Shown: positions 1 to 10,196 of the stretch, piece by piece | Layout of the letters: each line of letters begins with the position of its first letter | How positions within the stretch are numbered: the first letter of the stretch is position 1 | DNA from: Leucophora obtusa | Lineage: Eukaryota > Arthropoda > Insecta > Diptera > Anthomyiidae | Direction: 5' to 3' | DNA: 64,000 nucleotides | Assembly: GCA_949987735.1 (NCBI GenBank) | Contig: OX465298.1 | Span: 119,755,685 to 119,819,684, forward strand | Position numbers and translations under genes: made by a program | Notes under the pieces: model-generated | The model's database searches: none | Told to the model about the DNA's origin: nothing | The model's input: the letters and a program-made list of their open reading frames with translations, nothing else

Positions 1-2
1 TT

Positions 3-248
3 GTCTCCAAAGCCCAAGTTGTTATTCGTAATACTCGCTTATCAAGTAGAGCCCATCCGTTTGTAGTCGATTGTCCAGCGGATCGCACGGCGCATTACAG
101 AGAGAATTCGTTTATCAGTCACACCAGTCGTATGTGGAATAAACTCCCCGCAGAAGTCTTCCCTGTTACTTACAATGCAGAGAAAATTAAATCAAATATT
201 CGCAAACACTACTCCCTCTTTCCTCCTCCCCATAACCTATTTTCCTAA
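3..248 (+). CDS. Non-LTR retrotransposon ORF2, C-terminal end (5' cut by window)
   Basis: Open from the window edge to TAA at 246-248, 81 codons. The peptide contains the motif RMWNKLPAEVFP followed by a basic SNIRKHY stretch. This is the usual sequence after the reverse transcriptase in Jockey/CR1-type LINE ORF2 proteins (family knowledge), so the catalytic part lies upstream of the window. The following 3' UTR has a GTTAGTAGGGGG block and TGTTGGT. The same protein end and the same 3' UTR words recur on the minus strand at 43503-43965, so this is a repeated family. Assignment to a LINE is firm; the exact clade is not. Confidence 0.8.
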   Translation, partial: VSKAQVVIRNTRLSSRAHPFVVDCPADRTAHYRENSFISHTSRMWNKLPAEVFPVTYNAEKIKSNIRKHYSLFPPPHNLFS

Positions 249-425
249 TACCAACACGATGCACTGCGTTAGTAGGGGGCATCCCCTGGGTGTTGGTCTA
301 ACATAAAAAGAAACAGAAATGTAATGGAGTCTCTACACACAAAAAATTAAAAACCAGGTTCCAGACAATTACTATTTTCTCTGTTTTGTGTACGATTAAT
401 TGAATCAATTAAAGAATTCAAAGAT

Positions 426-456
426 TTAATTGATTCAATTAAATATTTATTTAAAA
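426..456 (+). repeat. 31-bp exact dispersed repeat (second copy 14299-14329)
   Basis: A 31-bp string containing the palindrome TTAATTGATTCAATTAA is identical at 14299-14329. The flanks differ. It may be a fragment of an unrecognised element end. Confidence 0.6.
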
Positions 457-494
457 ACAATTTTATTTTAAAAAAATCTTTAATCAGATGATTA

Positions 495-580
495 AACATG
501 TGGAGTGCCATGTGCACCGCCGGCGGTTCACACTTTACTTTTATTAGAGTGTCATGTGTACCGCCGGCGGTGCACAGGTA
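495..580. repeat. Two GC-rich palindromes in tandem
   Basis: ACCGCCGGCGGT occurs at 516-527 and 560-571. Each sits in a near-identical frame (GTGYCATGTGYACCGCC...), 44 bp apart. The 12-bp core is a perfect palindrome and very GC-rich against an A+T-rich background. Function is unknown; a protein-binding site or the remnant of an element end are both possible. Confidence 0.6.
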
Positions 581-1246
581 CTTGTGAATTCAATAGAATA
601 TATTTTCTGCGGCAGCACAGTAAAGTGAATAAATGTTATGTTTAATTTTATTAAAACAATCATCAATTTTTTAACTGACAAAACGTAACAAAAAACGATT
701 TTGTGGTTTGTTTTTTCATATTTGAAAGTTTTTTTTTTGTTTCGATTTTCAAAACACTACACCATACACAACAGACACGTTCATATTTTTATTGGCTATG
801 TTTGTGTGTATGAGTAAAGAATTTCTTGTAATTTGAATTGAAATAATTTTGTATATAAACAAACTATTTTAACAAAAAAGAAAACCGAAAATATTTGAAT
901 TTTTTGTTTTAAAACAGAAAACAACGAAATTATTTAAATAATTTTTTCAAAAAATAGAAATCTAAAAATAGAATATTTGACTGAAAATAACAACTCCTAC
1001 AGACGATATATATTTTTTTCTGGTTTGTTTTTTATTGGTTGACAAAAAAAGTTAAACAATATGTTTCAATGTATTTTAATGGATTCTTCAATTGAAAACA
1101 AACTTATCGATATATCGAATGTGTACGCCTCTGTTAATGAAAATTTGATAACAAACTTATATGGCGAAAATTGTATCCATATCGGACAATCTTAACCTGC
1201 GGCACACCGCAATCGAAATTTCAGAATTTCCGAAAAGACTCATTTT
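581..1246. other. A+T-rich stretch without recognised features
   Basis: Only short open frames and homopolymer runs are visible. I see no gene, RNA or element ends. Confidence 0.6.
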
Positions 1247-2380
1247 TATACCCTACACCACTATGTGGTCAGGGTATTATAAGTTTGTGCTGATGTTTGT
1301 AACACCAAAAAATATTGGTCGTAGACCCACCTTATAGTATACCAATCGGTTCAGAATTTTTTTTTATTTCGATTTAACGATGTCCGTCTGTCCGTCCGTC
1401 CGTCCGTCTGTCTGTCCATGCAATCTTGTGCGCACTCTACAGGTCGCAACTATAAAGATATTTTGATGAAATTTGGTACGCAGACCTATGTTGGCCCAAG
1501 GACGAACAAGTTTGATTTTTGTGAACATCGGTCCATGTTTAGACCTAGTGCCCATATAAGGGTCCTACCAAAATTATACTGTTTATACGCTGCAGGTCGT
1601 AAATATTAAGATATTTTGAAGAAATTTGGTACACAGACCTACATTGTCCCAATAACGCAGCCTATTGATTTTGGTGAACATCGGTCCATGGTTAGACCTA
1701 GTGCCCATATAAGGTCCTACCAAAATTATATTGTTTATACGCTGCAGGTCGCAAATATTAAGATATTTTGACGATATTTGGTACACAGACCTATGTTAGC
1801 CCAATAACGCAGCCTATTGATTTTGGTGAACATCGGTCCATGTTTAGACCTAGTGCCCATATAAGGGTCCTACCAAAATTATACTGTTTATACGCTGCAG
1901 GTCGTAAATATTAAGATATTTTGATGAAATTTGGTACACAGACCTACATTGGGCCAATAACGCAGCCTATTGATTTTGGTGAACATCGGTCCATGTTTAG
2001 ACCTAGTGCCCATATAAGGGTCCTACCAAAATTATACTGTTTATACGCTGCAGGTCGGAAATATTAAGATATTTTGATTAAATTTGGTACACTGACCTTT
2101 ATTGGCCCAATAACGCAGTCTATTGATTTTGGTGAACATCGGTCCATGTTTAGAACTAGTGCCCATATAAGGGTCCCCCCAAAATTGGCTTGGTTACAAA
2201 CTGCAAGTCGCAAATATTAAGATATTTTAATGAAATTTGGCGCGCTGACTCACATTATAGAAAATTTTCACACAAGCCCCATTTTAACCCATTCGAATTT
2301 CGGATCCAAACAATACACCAGACTGGTGTAGGGTATTGTATAGTCGGCATGCCCGACTTTAACCTTTTTACTCGTTTTTA
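1247..2380 (-). mobile_element. Helentron/DINE-like repeat, full copy
   Basis: In its own orientation the element starts ACGAGTAAAAAGGTTAAAG, then the near-palindrome GTCGGGCATGCCGAC, then ATACCCTACACCAG. It ends with a hairpin (ACCACATAGTGGT) and TGTAGGGTATA. The two ends therefore share inverted ATACCCTACACCA. The middle is a tandem array: the word accaaaatt recurs near 1567, 1719, 1872, 2025 and 2178, a period of 152-153 bp. A GTCCGTC/GTCTGTC microsatellite at 1381-1418 joins array and hairpin. This order of parts matches DINE-1/Helentron derivatives of flies (family knowledge); no transposase is encoded. The 60-70-codon frames here are repeat shadows. Confidence 0.75.
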
Positions 2381-2459
2381 TTTGATATTATGACATATCA
2401 TTTCATATTAATTTCATTATGTTGAATATGAATATGAAGGGTATTTCTATACGTTTTGT

Positions 2460-3330
2460 AATTCTAATCCACAAAAATAGAAATTTAGAATTTATCGATT
2501 GAAATTCAGTATTTAAATTTGAAATTCAGAAAATGTCAATTGAAATTCAGAAAACATCAATACAAATTCAGAATCTCCATTTGAAATTATGAAAACACCA
2601 ATTGAAATTCAGATTTTACATTTCCTATTCAGAAAATACCTATTGAAATTTAGAAAATATTATTTCAGAAAATATTTAAAATTAAAATTTAGGAAATATC
2701 AATTGTAGTTCAGAAAATATCAATTGATATTCAGAAAAAAAACAATTGAGAATTAGAAAATATCATTTGATGTCCAGAAAATATCAACTCAAATTCAGAA
2801 ATCATAAATTGAAACTCATGATATGTTTTTGAATTTTAATTGATATTTTCTCTACTTCAGTTGATGGTTTCTGCATTATGAAATACAATTAATGTTTTCT
2901 GAATATCAATTGATATTTAAATTACAATTGATATTTTCCTGAATTTTAATGTATATTTTCTGAATTTTAAATGATATTATCTGTATTTTAATTGATATTC
3001 TCTGAATTTGATATTTTCTTAATAGCAATTACAAATTCAGAACATAAATGGATATTTTCTGAACTTGAAATTTGAAATCTGAATTGCAGTTGATATTTTC
3101 TGAATATCAAATTTAATTTCTGGATTTTGTTTATATTTCCGATGAATGAGGTATGGTTGATCTTTTATTTGGTAAATGAGTGTTTTTTAGTCTGACTCTA
3201 GATCATAAATTAATATCACTTTCTGTGAAAGTTTATGATTTATGATCTAGAGTCAGACTAAAAAACATTCATTTAATTTATATTTCCTTAATTTCAAATG
3301 AAAATTCTGAATTTCATTTGATATGTTTTG
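2460..3330. repeat. Degenerate ~23-bp tandem array in inverted halves
   Basis: From about 2497 to 2820 the words AATTGAAATTCAGAAAATATC repeat with a period near 21-25 bp. From about 2822 the complementary words (GATATTTTCTGAATTTTAATT) repeat instead. The whole therefore reads as one large imperfect palindrome of short repeats. A mariner-derived hairpin (3141-3275) interrupts the second half, after which the array continues to about 3330. Confidence 0.65.
3141..3275. mobile_element. Mariner-derived hairpin (MITE-like)
   Basis: Arms 3176-3211 and 3238-3274 are almost perfectly complementary around AGTCTGACTCTAGATCATAAA. The same words appear immediately after the mariner coding remnant at 21.2 kb, at 4200-4275 and at 23183-23276. 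I infer a short non-autonomous derivative of the mariner 3' region. TTTATATTTCC flanks both sides. Confidence 0.6.
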
Positions 3331-4176
3331 AATTGCAATGACAAAAGGGTAGGTATGTATTTGTAGATTTGGTTTGAAGTTTCATCAAAAAATTTTACAC
3401 ATTTCGTTTCGTATGCACTTTAACCTTGACAACTCAACATTTATACATTTTCATTTCGAACGTAACTTCTTCGTAGTATTACCAAAAAAGGTCTTCTAAT
3501 ATGCGTTCGATTATATCGCAATCATTATAAGTATTAATTCTTAAAAAAAGTCTTTATTTTCATCGGTTTAACATAGATTTGCTTTAAACACTTAACGTTG
3601 ATTGGTATGAGCGAAAATACATCTTTTATTAGTTTATTATAGAATTTCATAAAGACTTGCCCAATAAAAGTGTTTCCGTTTATACACGTGTATTTTTTGT
3701 ATACTTATTTGTATTACAACAAAGAGATTTATTTATTTAGACATACAATATGCGTTTATATCTATTAAAGGTGGGTCTGATACTGCAGTTTTAAACTTTA
3801 GTTAATACTTTGAACCTTAATTCTTAAAATATTGGTTTTTAATTTTTATTTAAAAAATAAAAATTGTTTTTCGACCTTTTTAATTGAGAGTGTTTGCTTT
3901 CAATAACCTCTACACTTTCAGGAATGAAAAGACGATCGTTTCGGGGATTTTCCAGTTCCCCTTCTTCAGTTTTCTTTAAAGAAAACTGTGAAGTATTTGT
4001 TAGGCGAATATCCTGATGAAGAAAAATAGCAATTCTTAAAGTAACTCAGCTGGTTCTATTCAACTCTGTGTATGATAAACACAGATTTTTGAATTACAAC
4101 GAACCGTTAAATTTAAATGTATGTTTTTTTATGTTATTTTAATTATATTTTGTTATATATATGTTATTTAAATTAT
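3331..4176. other. A+T-rich stretch, no gene seen
   Basis: Contains a perfect 22-bp palindrome centred on TTTAAA at 3967-3988. A short stretch near 4059-4120 (CAACTCTG...CACAGATTT) resembles the dispersed repeat at 26680-26905 and 48391-48440. Nothing else is recognisable. Confidence 0.5.
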
Positions 4177-4329
4177 ATTTTGCACCGTATCATGTGTTTT
4201 TAAGATGAATGAGGGGATCTTTTATTTGGTAAATGAATGTTTTTTAGTTTGATTATAGATCATAAATTAATATCACCCCCCCCCCCCCCCCCCTCATTCA
4301 TCTTAAAAATACATAATACGGTGCAAAAT
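4177..4329. mobile_element. Mariner-derived hairpin with an 18-C tract
   Basis: ATTTTGCACCGTAT at the left and ATACGGTGCAAAAT at the right are exact inverted copies, followed inward by TTTTTAAGATGAATGAGGGG and its complement. The inner left arm carries the mariner-MITE words (GGTAAATGAATGTTTTTTAG, ATAAATTAATATCAC). The centre is replaced by a run of 18 C at 4276-4293. Confidence 0.6.
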
Positions 4330-4684
4330 GCTTTAATTGCATGTTTTTTATGTTTTCAATGCATAATTTTTTTCGTCATTTTTTAGGCGCTATTATCGTT
4401 TTTTAAGTGCGTGACATTTCTTGCCCTAATGATAGTGCAAAACTTAACATTTTTCTTAAAAGTTTTTCATACGGAAAAACTGACATAATCTCCAAGAAAA
4501 GAGATTTTTTGTATATCAATAAAGCTAGAAACATGAAAAACTTCAGAACAAAACCAAATAAAAGATTTTGGTTAAGCGAATATTTTAAGTAGATATGTTG
4601 ATGTTTTTCGACCCAAAGATTCCCGAAGATGCCAGCCCAAGGATGGCGAAATATTGATTAACTAAATTAAGTAAATATAAATTT
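4330..4684. other. No gene seen
   Basis: A 61-codon frame at 4407-4592 looks like chance. The words TTTTTAAGTGCRTGA...TTGCCCTA at about 4400-4430 recur near 48625-48655, so part of this is a dispersed repeat. Confidence 0.5.
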
Positions 4685-5049
4685 CCCAGCAAAAAAATTG
4701 CAAGTAGTGCTTTACAAACTACTTCTTTTAATGCTTCACAAGTATCCGTTAGTGTATTTTTACTGCTTTTTTAGAAGTTATTCTGAAAAACTTCAAAAAA
4801 TAACTTCTTTCATTGCTTCCCAAATATCCGTTATTACATTTTTACACCTTTTTTATAATTACTTCTGAACAACTTCAAAAAATCACTCCTTTCGTTGCTT
4901 CCCAAGTATCCGTTATTACATTTTTACAGCTTTTTTAGAATTGCTTCTGAACCACATCCAAAAAATCATTTAAGTATTGCTTCTAAAGAGTAATTGCACT
5001 AAAAGTGATCGTAAAAAGTGATTTTGGTATCACTTGGCATTTCCAAACA

Positions 5050-5082
5050 GAGGGTCCCGGGTTCGATACCCGGCGGGACTAA
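5050..5082 (+). pseudogene. tRNA-like 3' half (T arm plus acceptor-like end)
   Basis: The T arm is perfect: stem CCGGG (5057-5061), 7-nt loop TTCGATA, stem CCCGG (5069-5073), followed by CGGGACTA. No D arm or anticodon arm is visible upstream, so only the B-box half of a tRNA is present. Confidence 0.65.
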
Positions 5083-5333
5083 TATTTTTTTATTTTTGTT
5101 TTATTTCATTAATTTTTTTTTTAATATTTATAATTAATTTGTTTAAATTCAATATTTTTTTAATTTTTAAAACTATATATATAAAAAAATGGTGAGAAAT
5201 TGATTTTTATGTACCTGTAAAAATAGTACTGAAAACCTTTTACACTTGTTTAATAAGTACTTTTATTGAAGAGAATAAGGAACAATATCTCGCATTAACA
5301 GAGTGGTTTTTTATGCCAGTCAACTTTCATATC

Positions 5334-5404
5334 AAAGAATAGCTCAGTGGTAGAGCGCTAGACTAGCAATCGTGAGGTCGCAAGTTCTATCCCCGGTGGC
5401 GGCA
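5334..5404 (+). pseudogene. tRNA-like module with A and B boxes
   Basis: TAGCTCAGTGGTAGAGCGC is a good D arm/A box. A 7-nt loop CTAGCAA with T at position 33 would give anticodon AGC, but its stem is poor. AGTTCTATCCC is a weak B box, and the acceptor ends do not pair. I read it as a tRNA-derived module, not a working tRNA gene. Confidence 0.6.
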
Positions 5405-5620
5405 ATAAAAAACATTTGTGAAATAAAAAAAAATATAATTTTTGTTTGTAAAGAATTTTTTTAACTCAAAAAAAGTACTTAAAAAATGTTGAAGTAGGAG
5501 TACTCATCTCCTATGACAACTCAATGTTAAAATCATTAGTGTTTATGTTAAAAAAAAGTAGATCTAGATCATCACTTGTAGTGCTTTTTCTACTGCTTCG
5601 GCATATCTTTTTTTGCTGGG

Positions 5621-6567
5621 TTATTAAACAAAACTGACCTCGAGCCAAATTAAGTATTTTTCAAAAAAAATTTTAATGTTCTAAGACACAGTTTTTTTTG
5701 GTCGGTGGATAGGGAAGGGTGAAAATATATATTTTTTCTAACTTGGGAATATTTAACGATAATCTGAAATCAAAATATTAATATATCCACAAGCAATAAG
5801 TGGGCAGTGAAAGGGTTAAAAAACCATGTTATACAAAAAAAAAATGTTATACAAAAATATAAGAAAAATAAACGACATTAATATGAAACTGTGTGACACT
5901 TTTTCCTACTGCAGCCTTCTCTTATTTCAAAACGCGTTCTAATAACGTTGTTACAAGTTCAAGGGAGTGTCCCGTCTAAATGATTACTTGTTTAGTCTTA
6001 ATATTAAAATTAAAGGAAAAACTATTTTCTTTTTGCTAAATTAGGTCTTAGTATATACTTTAATAAATTTAATACATATATACATATATGCGAGCTTGTT
6101 TAAGTATATATATAAAATAAACACACTCAAAGAAAAAGCATAATCGAATTTATGCAAACTTTTATAAGTCTGTTATTTTACAAGCCTATTAACTGTGAGG
6201 TACGCAACTGTTTGATAAAAATAAAATTGATTTACATTCGCCAAACCTTTCGTAAGTATCCTGAAATACTTTCAGAAATGATAAATTAAAATTTATGAAG
6301 AAGCTTCATCCAATATTAAGGATAAACTTTATGAAGTTTACGAAAATTTTTTTTATTAATATTAGGTAATTTTTAGAATTTTAATTTTGGTTTTTTTGAA
6401 ATAAATAAAAATTTATATTTAATGAGATATACTAGCAGAAGCGTTTTCCATCCTACACTCTAATTAATAACCGTTGAAATCTACACAACTTTACTATAGA
6501 AAAAAGTCTGTAAAATAGAAAAAAGTCTGTAAAAATTTTTGTTAAAATTACTAAAAATTAGTTAAAA
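5621..6567. other. A+T-rich stretch, no gene seen
   Basis: No open frame, repeat array or element ends that I can recognise. Confidence 0.55.
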
Positions 6568-6749
6568 ACGAGTAAAAAAGTTAAAGTCAGGCATGCCGAC
6601 TATATAATACCCTACACCAATCTGGTTAAAAGCCAACTAATAATAATAATAGAAATAATGGACTTATGTCAAAATTTTCTATAAAATGATAATAGAAGAG
6701 AAAATCGGAAATATAGGTCCAAATATGGACCGATCCTATCTATAATCAA
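6568..6749 (+). mobile_element. Helentron/DINE-like fragment
   Basis: Starts with ACGAGTAAAAAAGTTAAAG, the diverged 5' end (GTCAGGCATGCCGAC), then ATACCCTACACCA. It continues into gacttatgtcaaaattttc, typical of the element's 5' region. The tandem array and right end are missing, and a CACTC element starts right after it. Confidence 0.6.
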
Positions 6750-7154
6750 TACACTCAACCAAAAAAAGTCTGTAATAGCTACTGAAAATTTTGCTGTTAT
6801 TACGGGAAATTTGACTGTTTTGAGCCCAGTGGTATTTTTTTGCTAATTTTAGCAACACATGTCTGCTGATCTGTAGAACAATAAAATTAGTAGAGAAAAT
6901 TAGTAGGTGCTACTAAATTTTAGTAAAATTTATGTAAACTGCAATTCAAAATCGATTTGCTAAAATCAGTTAAAAACTTACTAAATATCATAATTTTAGT
7001 ACAATGAAATTAGTGTAAATAATTAGTTGCAGCTACTAAATTTCAGTATATTGCTGTAAACTGTAATTTAAAATCAATCTGCTCAAATTAACAAAAAATT
7101 GTACTAAAAAATAAATAAACTGTAAAATCAAAAAAAAAAAAAATTAATAAAAAA

Positions 7155-8310
7155 ACGAGTAAAAAGGTTAAAGTCGGACATGCCGACTATACAATACCCT
7201 ACACCAGTCTGGTGTATTGTTTGGATCCGAAATTCGAATGGGTTAAAATGGGGCTTATGTCAAAATTTTCTATAATGTGAGTCAGCGCACCAAATTTCAT
7301 TAAAATATCTTAATATTTGCGACCTGAAGTTTGTAACCAAGCCAATTTTGGGGGGACCCTTATATGGGCACTAGTTCTAAACATGCACCGATGTTCACCA
7401 AAATCAATAGGCTTCGTCCTTGGGCCAACATAGGTCTATGTACCAAATTTCATCAAAATATCTTAATATTTGCGACCTGCAGCGTATAAACAGTATAATT
7501 TTGGTAGGACCCTTATATGGGCACTAGGTCTAAACATAGACCGATGTTCACCAAAATCAATAGGCTGCGTTATTGGGCCAATATAGGTCTGTGTACCAAA
7601 TTTCATCAAAATATCTTAATATTTACGACTTGCAGCGTATAAACAGTATAATTTTGGTAGGACCCTTATATGGGCACTAGGTCTAAACATAGACCGATGT
7701 TCACCAAAATCAATAGGCTGCGTTACTGGGCCAACATAGGTCTGTGTACCCAATTTCATCAAAATATCTTAATATTTACGACCTGCAGCGTATAAACAGT
7801 ATAATTTTGGTAGGACCCTTATATGGGCACTAGGTCTAAACATGGACCGATGTTCACCAAAATCAATAGGCTGCGTTATTGGGCTAACATAGGTGTGTGT
7901 ACCAAATTTCGTCAAAATATCTTATTATTTACGACCTGCAGCGTATAAACAATATAATTTTGGTAGGACCCTTATATGGGCAATAGGTCTAAACATGGAC
8001 CGATGTTCACCAAAATCAAACTTATTCGTCCTTGGACCAACATAGGTCTGCATACCAAATTTCATCAAAATATCTTAATAGTTGCGACCTGTAGAGTGCG
8101 CACAAGGTTGCATGGACAGACAGACAGACGGACGGACGGACAGACGGACATCGTTAAATCGAAATAAAAAAAATTCTGAACCGATCGGTATACTATAAGG
8201 TGGGTCTACGACCAATATTTTTTGGTGTTACAAACATCAGCACAAACTTATAATACCCTGACAACATAGTGTTGTAGGGTATAATGACCACATAGTGGTG
8301 TAGGGTATAA
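7155..8310 (+). mobile_element. Helentron/DINE-like repeat, full copy
   Basis: Complete from ACGAGTAAAAAGG through about 5 units of the 153-bp array and the GACAGACGGAC microsatellite (8109-8150) to the hairpin end. The last hairpin block (CATAGTG...TAGGGTATAA) is duplicated at 8254-8310. It is inserted in an A-rich part of the surrounding CACTC element; the homologous site near 17.7 kb is empty. Confidence 0.75.
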
Positions 8311-8649
8311 TTACTTCATTGTACTTGAAATTTGGAGTCAAAATTGCAAACGGTTCTCCAGCTATTACCTTTTTATGTATTGCAGATGCCATAAAATTTT
8401 CTGGATGTTATTTCCAAACTAAGAATATATCAATAATAACAAATATAAACTAAACAAGAATTGTAAAAAATAAAAAATTATTTTTAAATTAGTATATTTT
8501 TCTGCTAAATTTAGCACTCGGTTTTGAAAACTTAGTAAAATGTTTTGCTGAAATCAGCCGCGAAAATTGTTAAAAAAATTCGTAATTCGTAATAAGAGAA
8601 TAGCAAAAATGATTACTAAAAATAAAAATTGTACTAAAAATCAGTATAA

Positions 8650-9480
8650 AACGAGTAAAAAGGTTAAAGTCGGGCATGCCGACTATACAATACCCTACAC
8701 CAGTCTGGTGTATTGTTTGGATCCGAAATTCGAATGGGTTAAAATGGGGCTTATGTCAAAATTTTCTATAATGTGAGTCAGCGCACCAAATTTCATTAAA
8801 ATATCTTAATATTTGCGACCTGCAGTTTGTAACCAAGCCAATTTTGGGGGGACCCTTATATGGGCACTAGTTCTAAACATAGACCGATGTTCACCAAAAT
8901 CAATAGGCTGCGTTATTGGGCCAATATAGGTCTGTGTACCAAATTTCATCAAAATATCTTAATATTTGCGACCTGCAGCGTATAAACATTATAATTTTGG
9001 TAGGACCCTTATATGGGCACTAGGTCTAAACATGGACCGATGTTCACCAAAATCAATAGGCTACGTTATTGGGCCAATGTAGGTCTGTGTACCAAATTTC
9101 ATCAAAATATCTTAATATATACGACCTGCAGCGTATAAACAATATAATTTTGGTAGGACCCTTATATGGGCACTAGGTCTAAACATGGACCGATGTTCAA
9201 AAAAATCAAACTTGTTCGTCCTTGGGCCAACATAGGTCTCCGTACCAAATTTCATCAAAATATCTTAATAGTTGCGACCTGTAGAGTGCGCACAAGATTG
9301 CATGGACAGACAGACAGACAGACAGACAGACGGACGGACGGACGGACAGACGGACATCGTTAAATCGAAATAAAAAAAAATTCTGAACCGATCGGTATAC
9401 TATAAGGTGGGTCTACGACCAATATTTTTTGGTGTTACAAACATCAGCACAAACTTATAATACCCTGACCACATAGTGGT
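8650..9480 (+). mobile_element. Helentron/DINE-like repeat, shorter array
   Basis: Same ends as the neighbouring copy but with about three array units. It starts directly after CTAAAAATCAGTATAAA, the same junction as the copy at 18071, so the insertion predates duplication of the host element or was copied with it. The final TGTAGGGTATAA is deleted here. The microsatellite is at 9302-9352. Confidence 0.75.
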
Positions 9481-9565
9481 CAAATTTTTTTACAAACTTT
9501 TTTATCTGAGTGAAGGTTTTGTTCTTGGGACCATGTGAGTCAACGAACCTAATTTCATTGAGCTA

Positions 9566-10196
9566 CCCAGCAAAACCACACATTACCAAATAATGTGTAA
9601 AGTAATATGTTGCCATAGGGGCCGATGCATTACTTTATACCTTACTTCACTGATGAATTTTACAGGCGATGAGCCCCAAAGTAATGTATGAGGAGGAAGT
9701 GATAAAGTAATTGGTTACTTATGTGGTTACAAGGATGCGAAAAGTAATGGGTCTAAAAATAGATTTTCGTAAAAAAAATTTTATTTAAAAAAAATTTATT
9801 ACAAATATTTTTTTATTAAATATATAAACGTGGTCACGCTGGGATTCGAACCTGGGATCCCTGCATGTTAGCCAAGAACTCTACCACCTGAGCTATCGAC
9901 ACATATAACATTTGATTGCTTAAAAAGTAAATGAATTGTTGTGATTCGTATTTTCATTTGTAATGTCGAAAAATATATACCTTACACCCATGCTTACAAA
10001 AAAACACAAAGTAATGTGTCTAAGAATAGATTTTCAAAAATATTCTAATCATTACTTTCCGTTTATAAATCATGCATTACGTAATCAGTGATTGGTAAGT
10101 TATTACTTTTTGGTCTGAAATAATGCAGAAGGTAACGAGGTATCATTACAAGGTAATGCATGAGTATATCGTACCCATTACCAAAGTTTTGCTGGG
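9566..10196 (-). mobile_element. CCCAG-ended TIR element with one tRNA-like module (type B)
   Basis: 631 bp, CCCAGCAAAACC at the left and GGTTTTGCTGGG-like (AAGTTTTGCTGGG) at the right, with TA duplicated at 9564-9565 and 10197-10198. The empty target is known from other Helentron-like copies, so both boundaries and the 2-bp duplication are directly supported. The interior is crowded with GTAATG/CATTAC words. The motif GTCTAAAAATAGATTTTC (9751-9768) and its variant at 10018-10035 bracket the tRNA-like module. Non-autonomous. Confidence 0.85.
9831..9903 (-). pseudogene. tRNA-like module, A and B boxes, possible anticodon AAC
   Basis: On the minus strand: D arm TAGCTCAGGTGGTAGAGTT, anticodon-like loop CTAACAT with a 4/5 paired stem, and a consensus B box GGTTCGAATCC. 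The acceptor ends do not pair and the T stem is imperfect. A pol III internal promoter is plausible; a functional tRNA is not. Confidence 0.7.

Larger units (their letters stand above)
4685..5620 (+). mobile_element. CCCAG-ended TIR element with two tRNA-like modules (type A)
   Basis: Begins CCCAGCAAAAAAATTGC and ends TCTTTTTTTGCTGGG, flanked by TT on both sides (4683-4684 and 5621-5622), so a 2-bp target duplication is likely. There is no protein gene. Near the right end GTAGTGCTTTTTCTACTGC is a subterminal block also found in the partial copies at 35166 and 44103. Two tRNA-like modules lie inside (5050-5082 and 5334-5404). Superfamily is not assigned; a 2-bp duplication fits the Tc1/mariner group (if TA) but TT, AA and AT also occur in relatives in this window. 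Confidence 0.7.
6752..9512 (+). mobile_element. CACTC-ended TIR element carrying two nested Helentron-like copies
   Basis: Left end CACTCAACCAAAAAAAGTCT preceded by TA; right end TTTTTTATCTGAGTG. The interior is non-coding and rich in TTAGTA/TTTGCT words. A second copy of the same element is at 17380-18810, where both ends have TA. Helentron-like copies at 7155-8310 and 8650-9480 interrupt it. The 17.4-kb copy lacks the first insertion but has the second at the same place. The right flank here is AA instead of TA, probably from later decay. Confidence 0.65.

Noticed and set aside
1364..1786. 63-67-codon frames reading MGTRSKHGPMF.KI.. on several copies
   Set aside because: They are translations of the Helentron-like tandem array plus the GACAGACGGAC microsatellite; the same peptide appears wherever the array occurs.
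7300..8100. CRISPR-like or satellite array
   Set aside because: The 153-bp units are contiguous, without unique spacers, and belong to a eukaryotic mobile element.
9831..9903. Functional tRNA gene
   Set aside because: A and B boxes are good but the acceptor ends do not pair and the module lies inside a transposable element; the same applies to the other tRNA-like modules.
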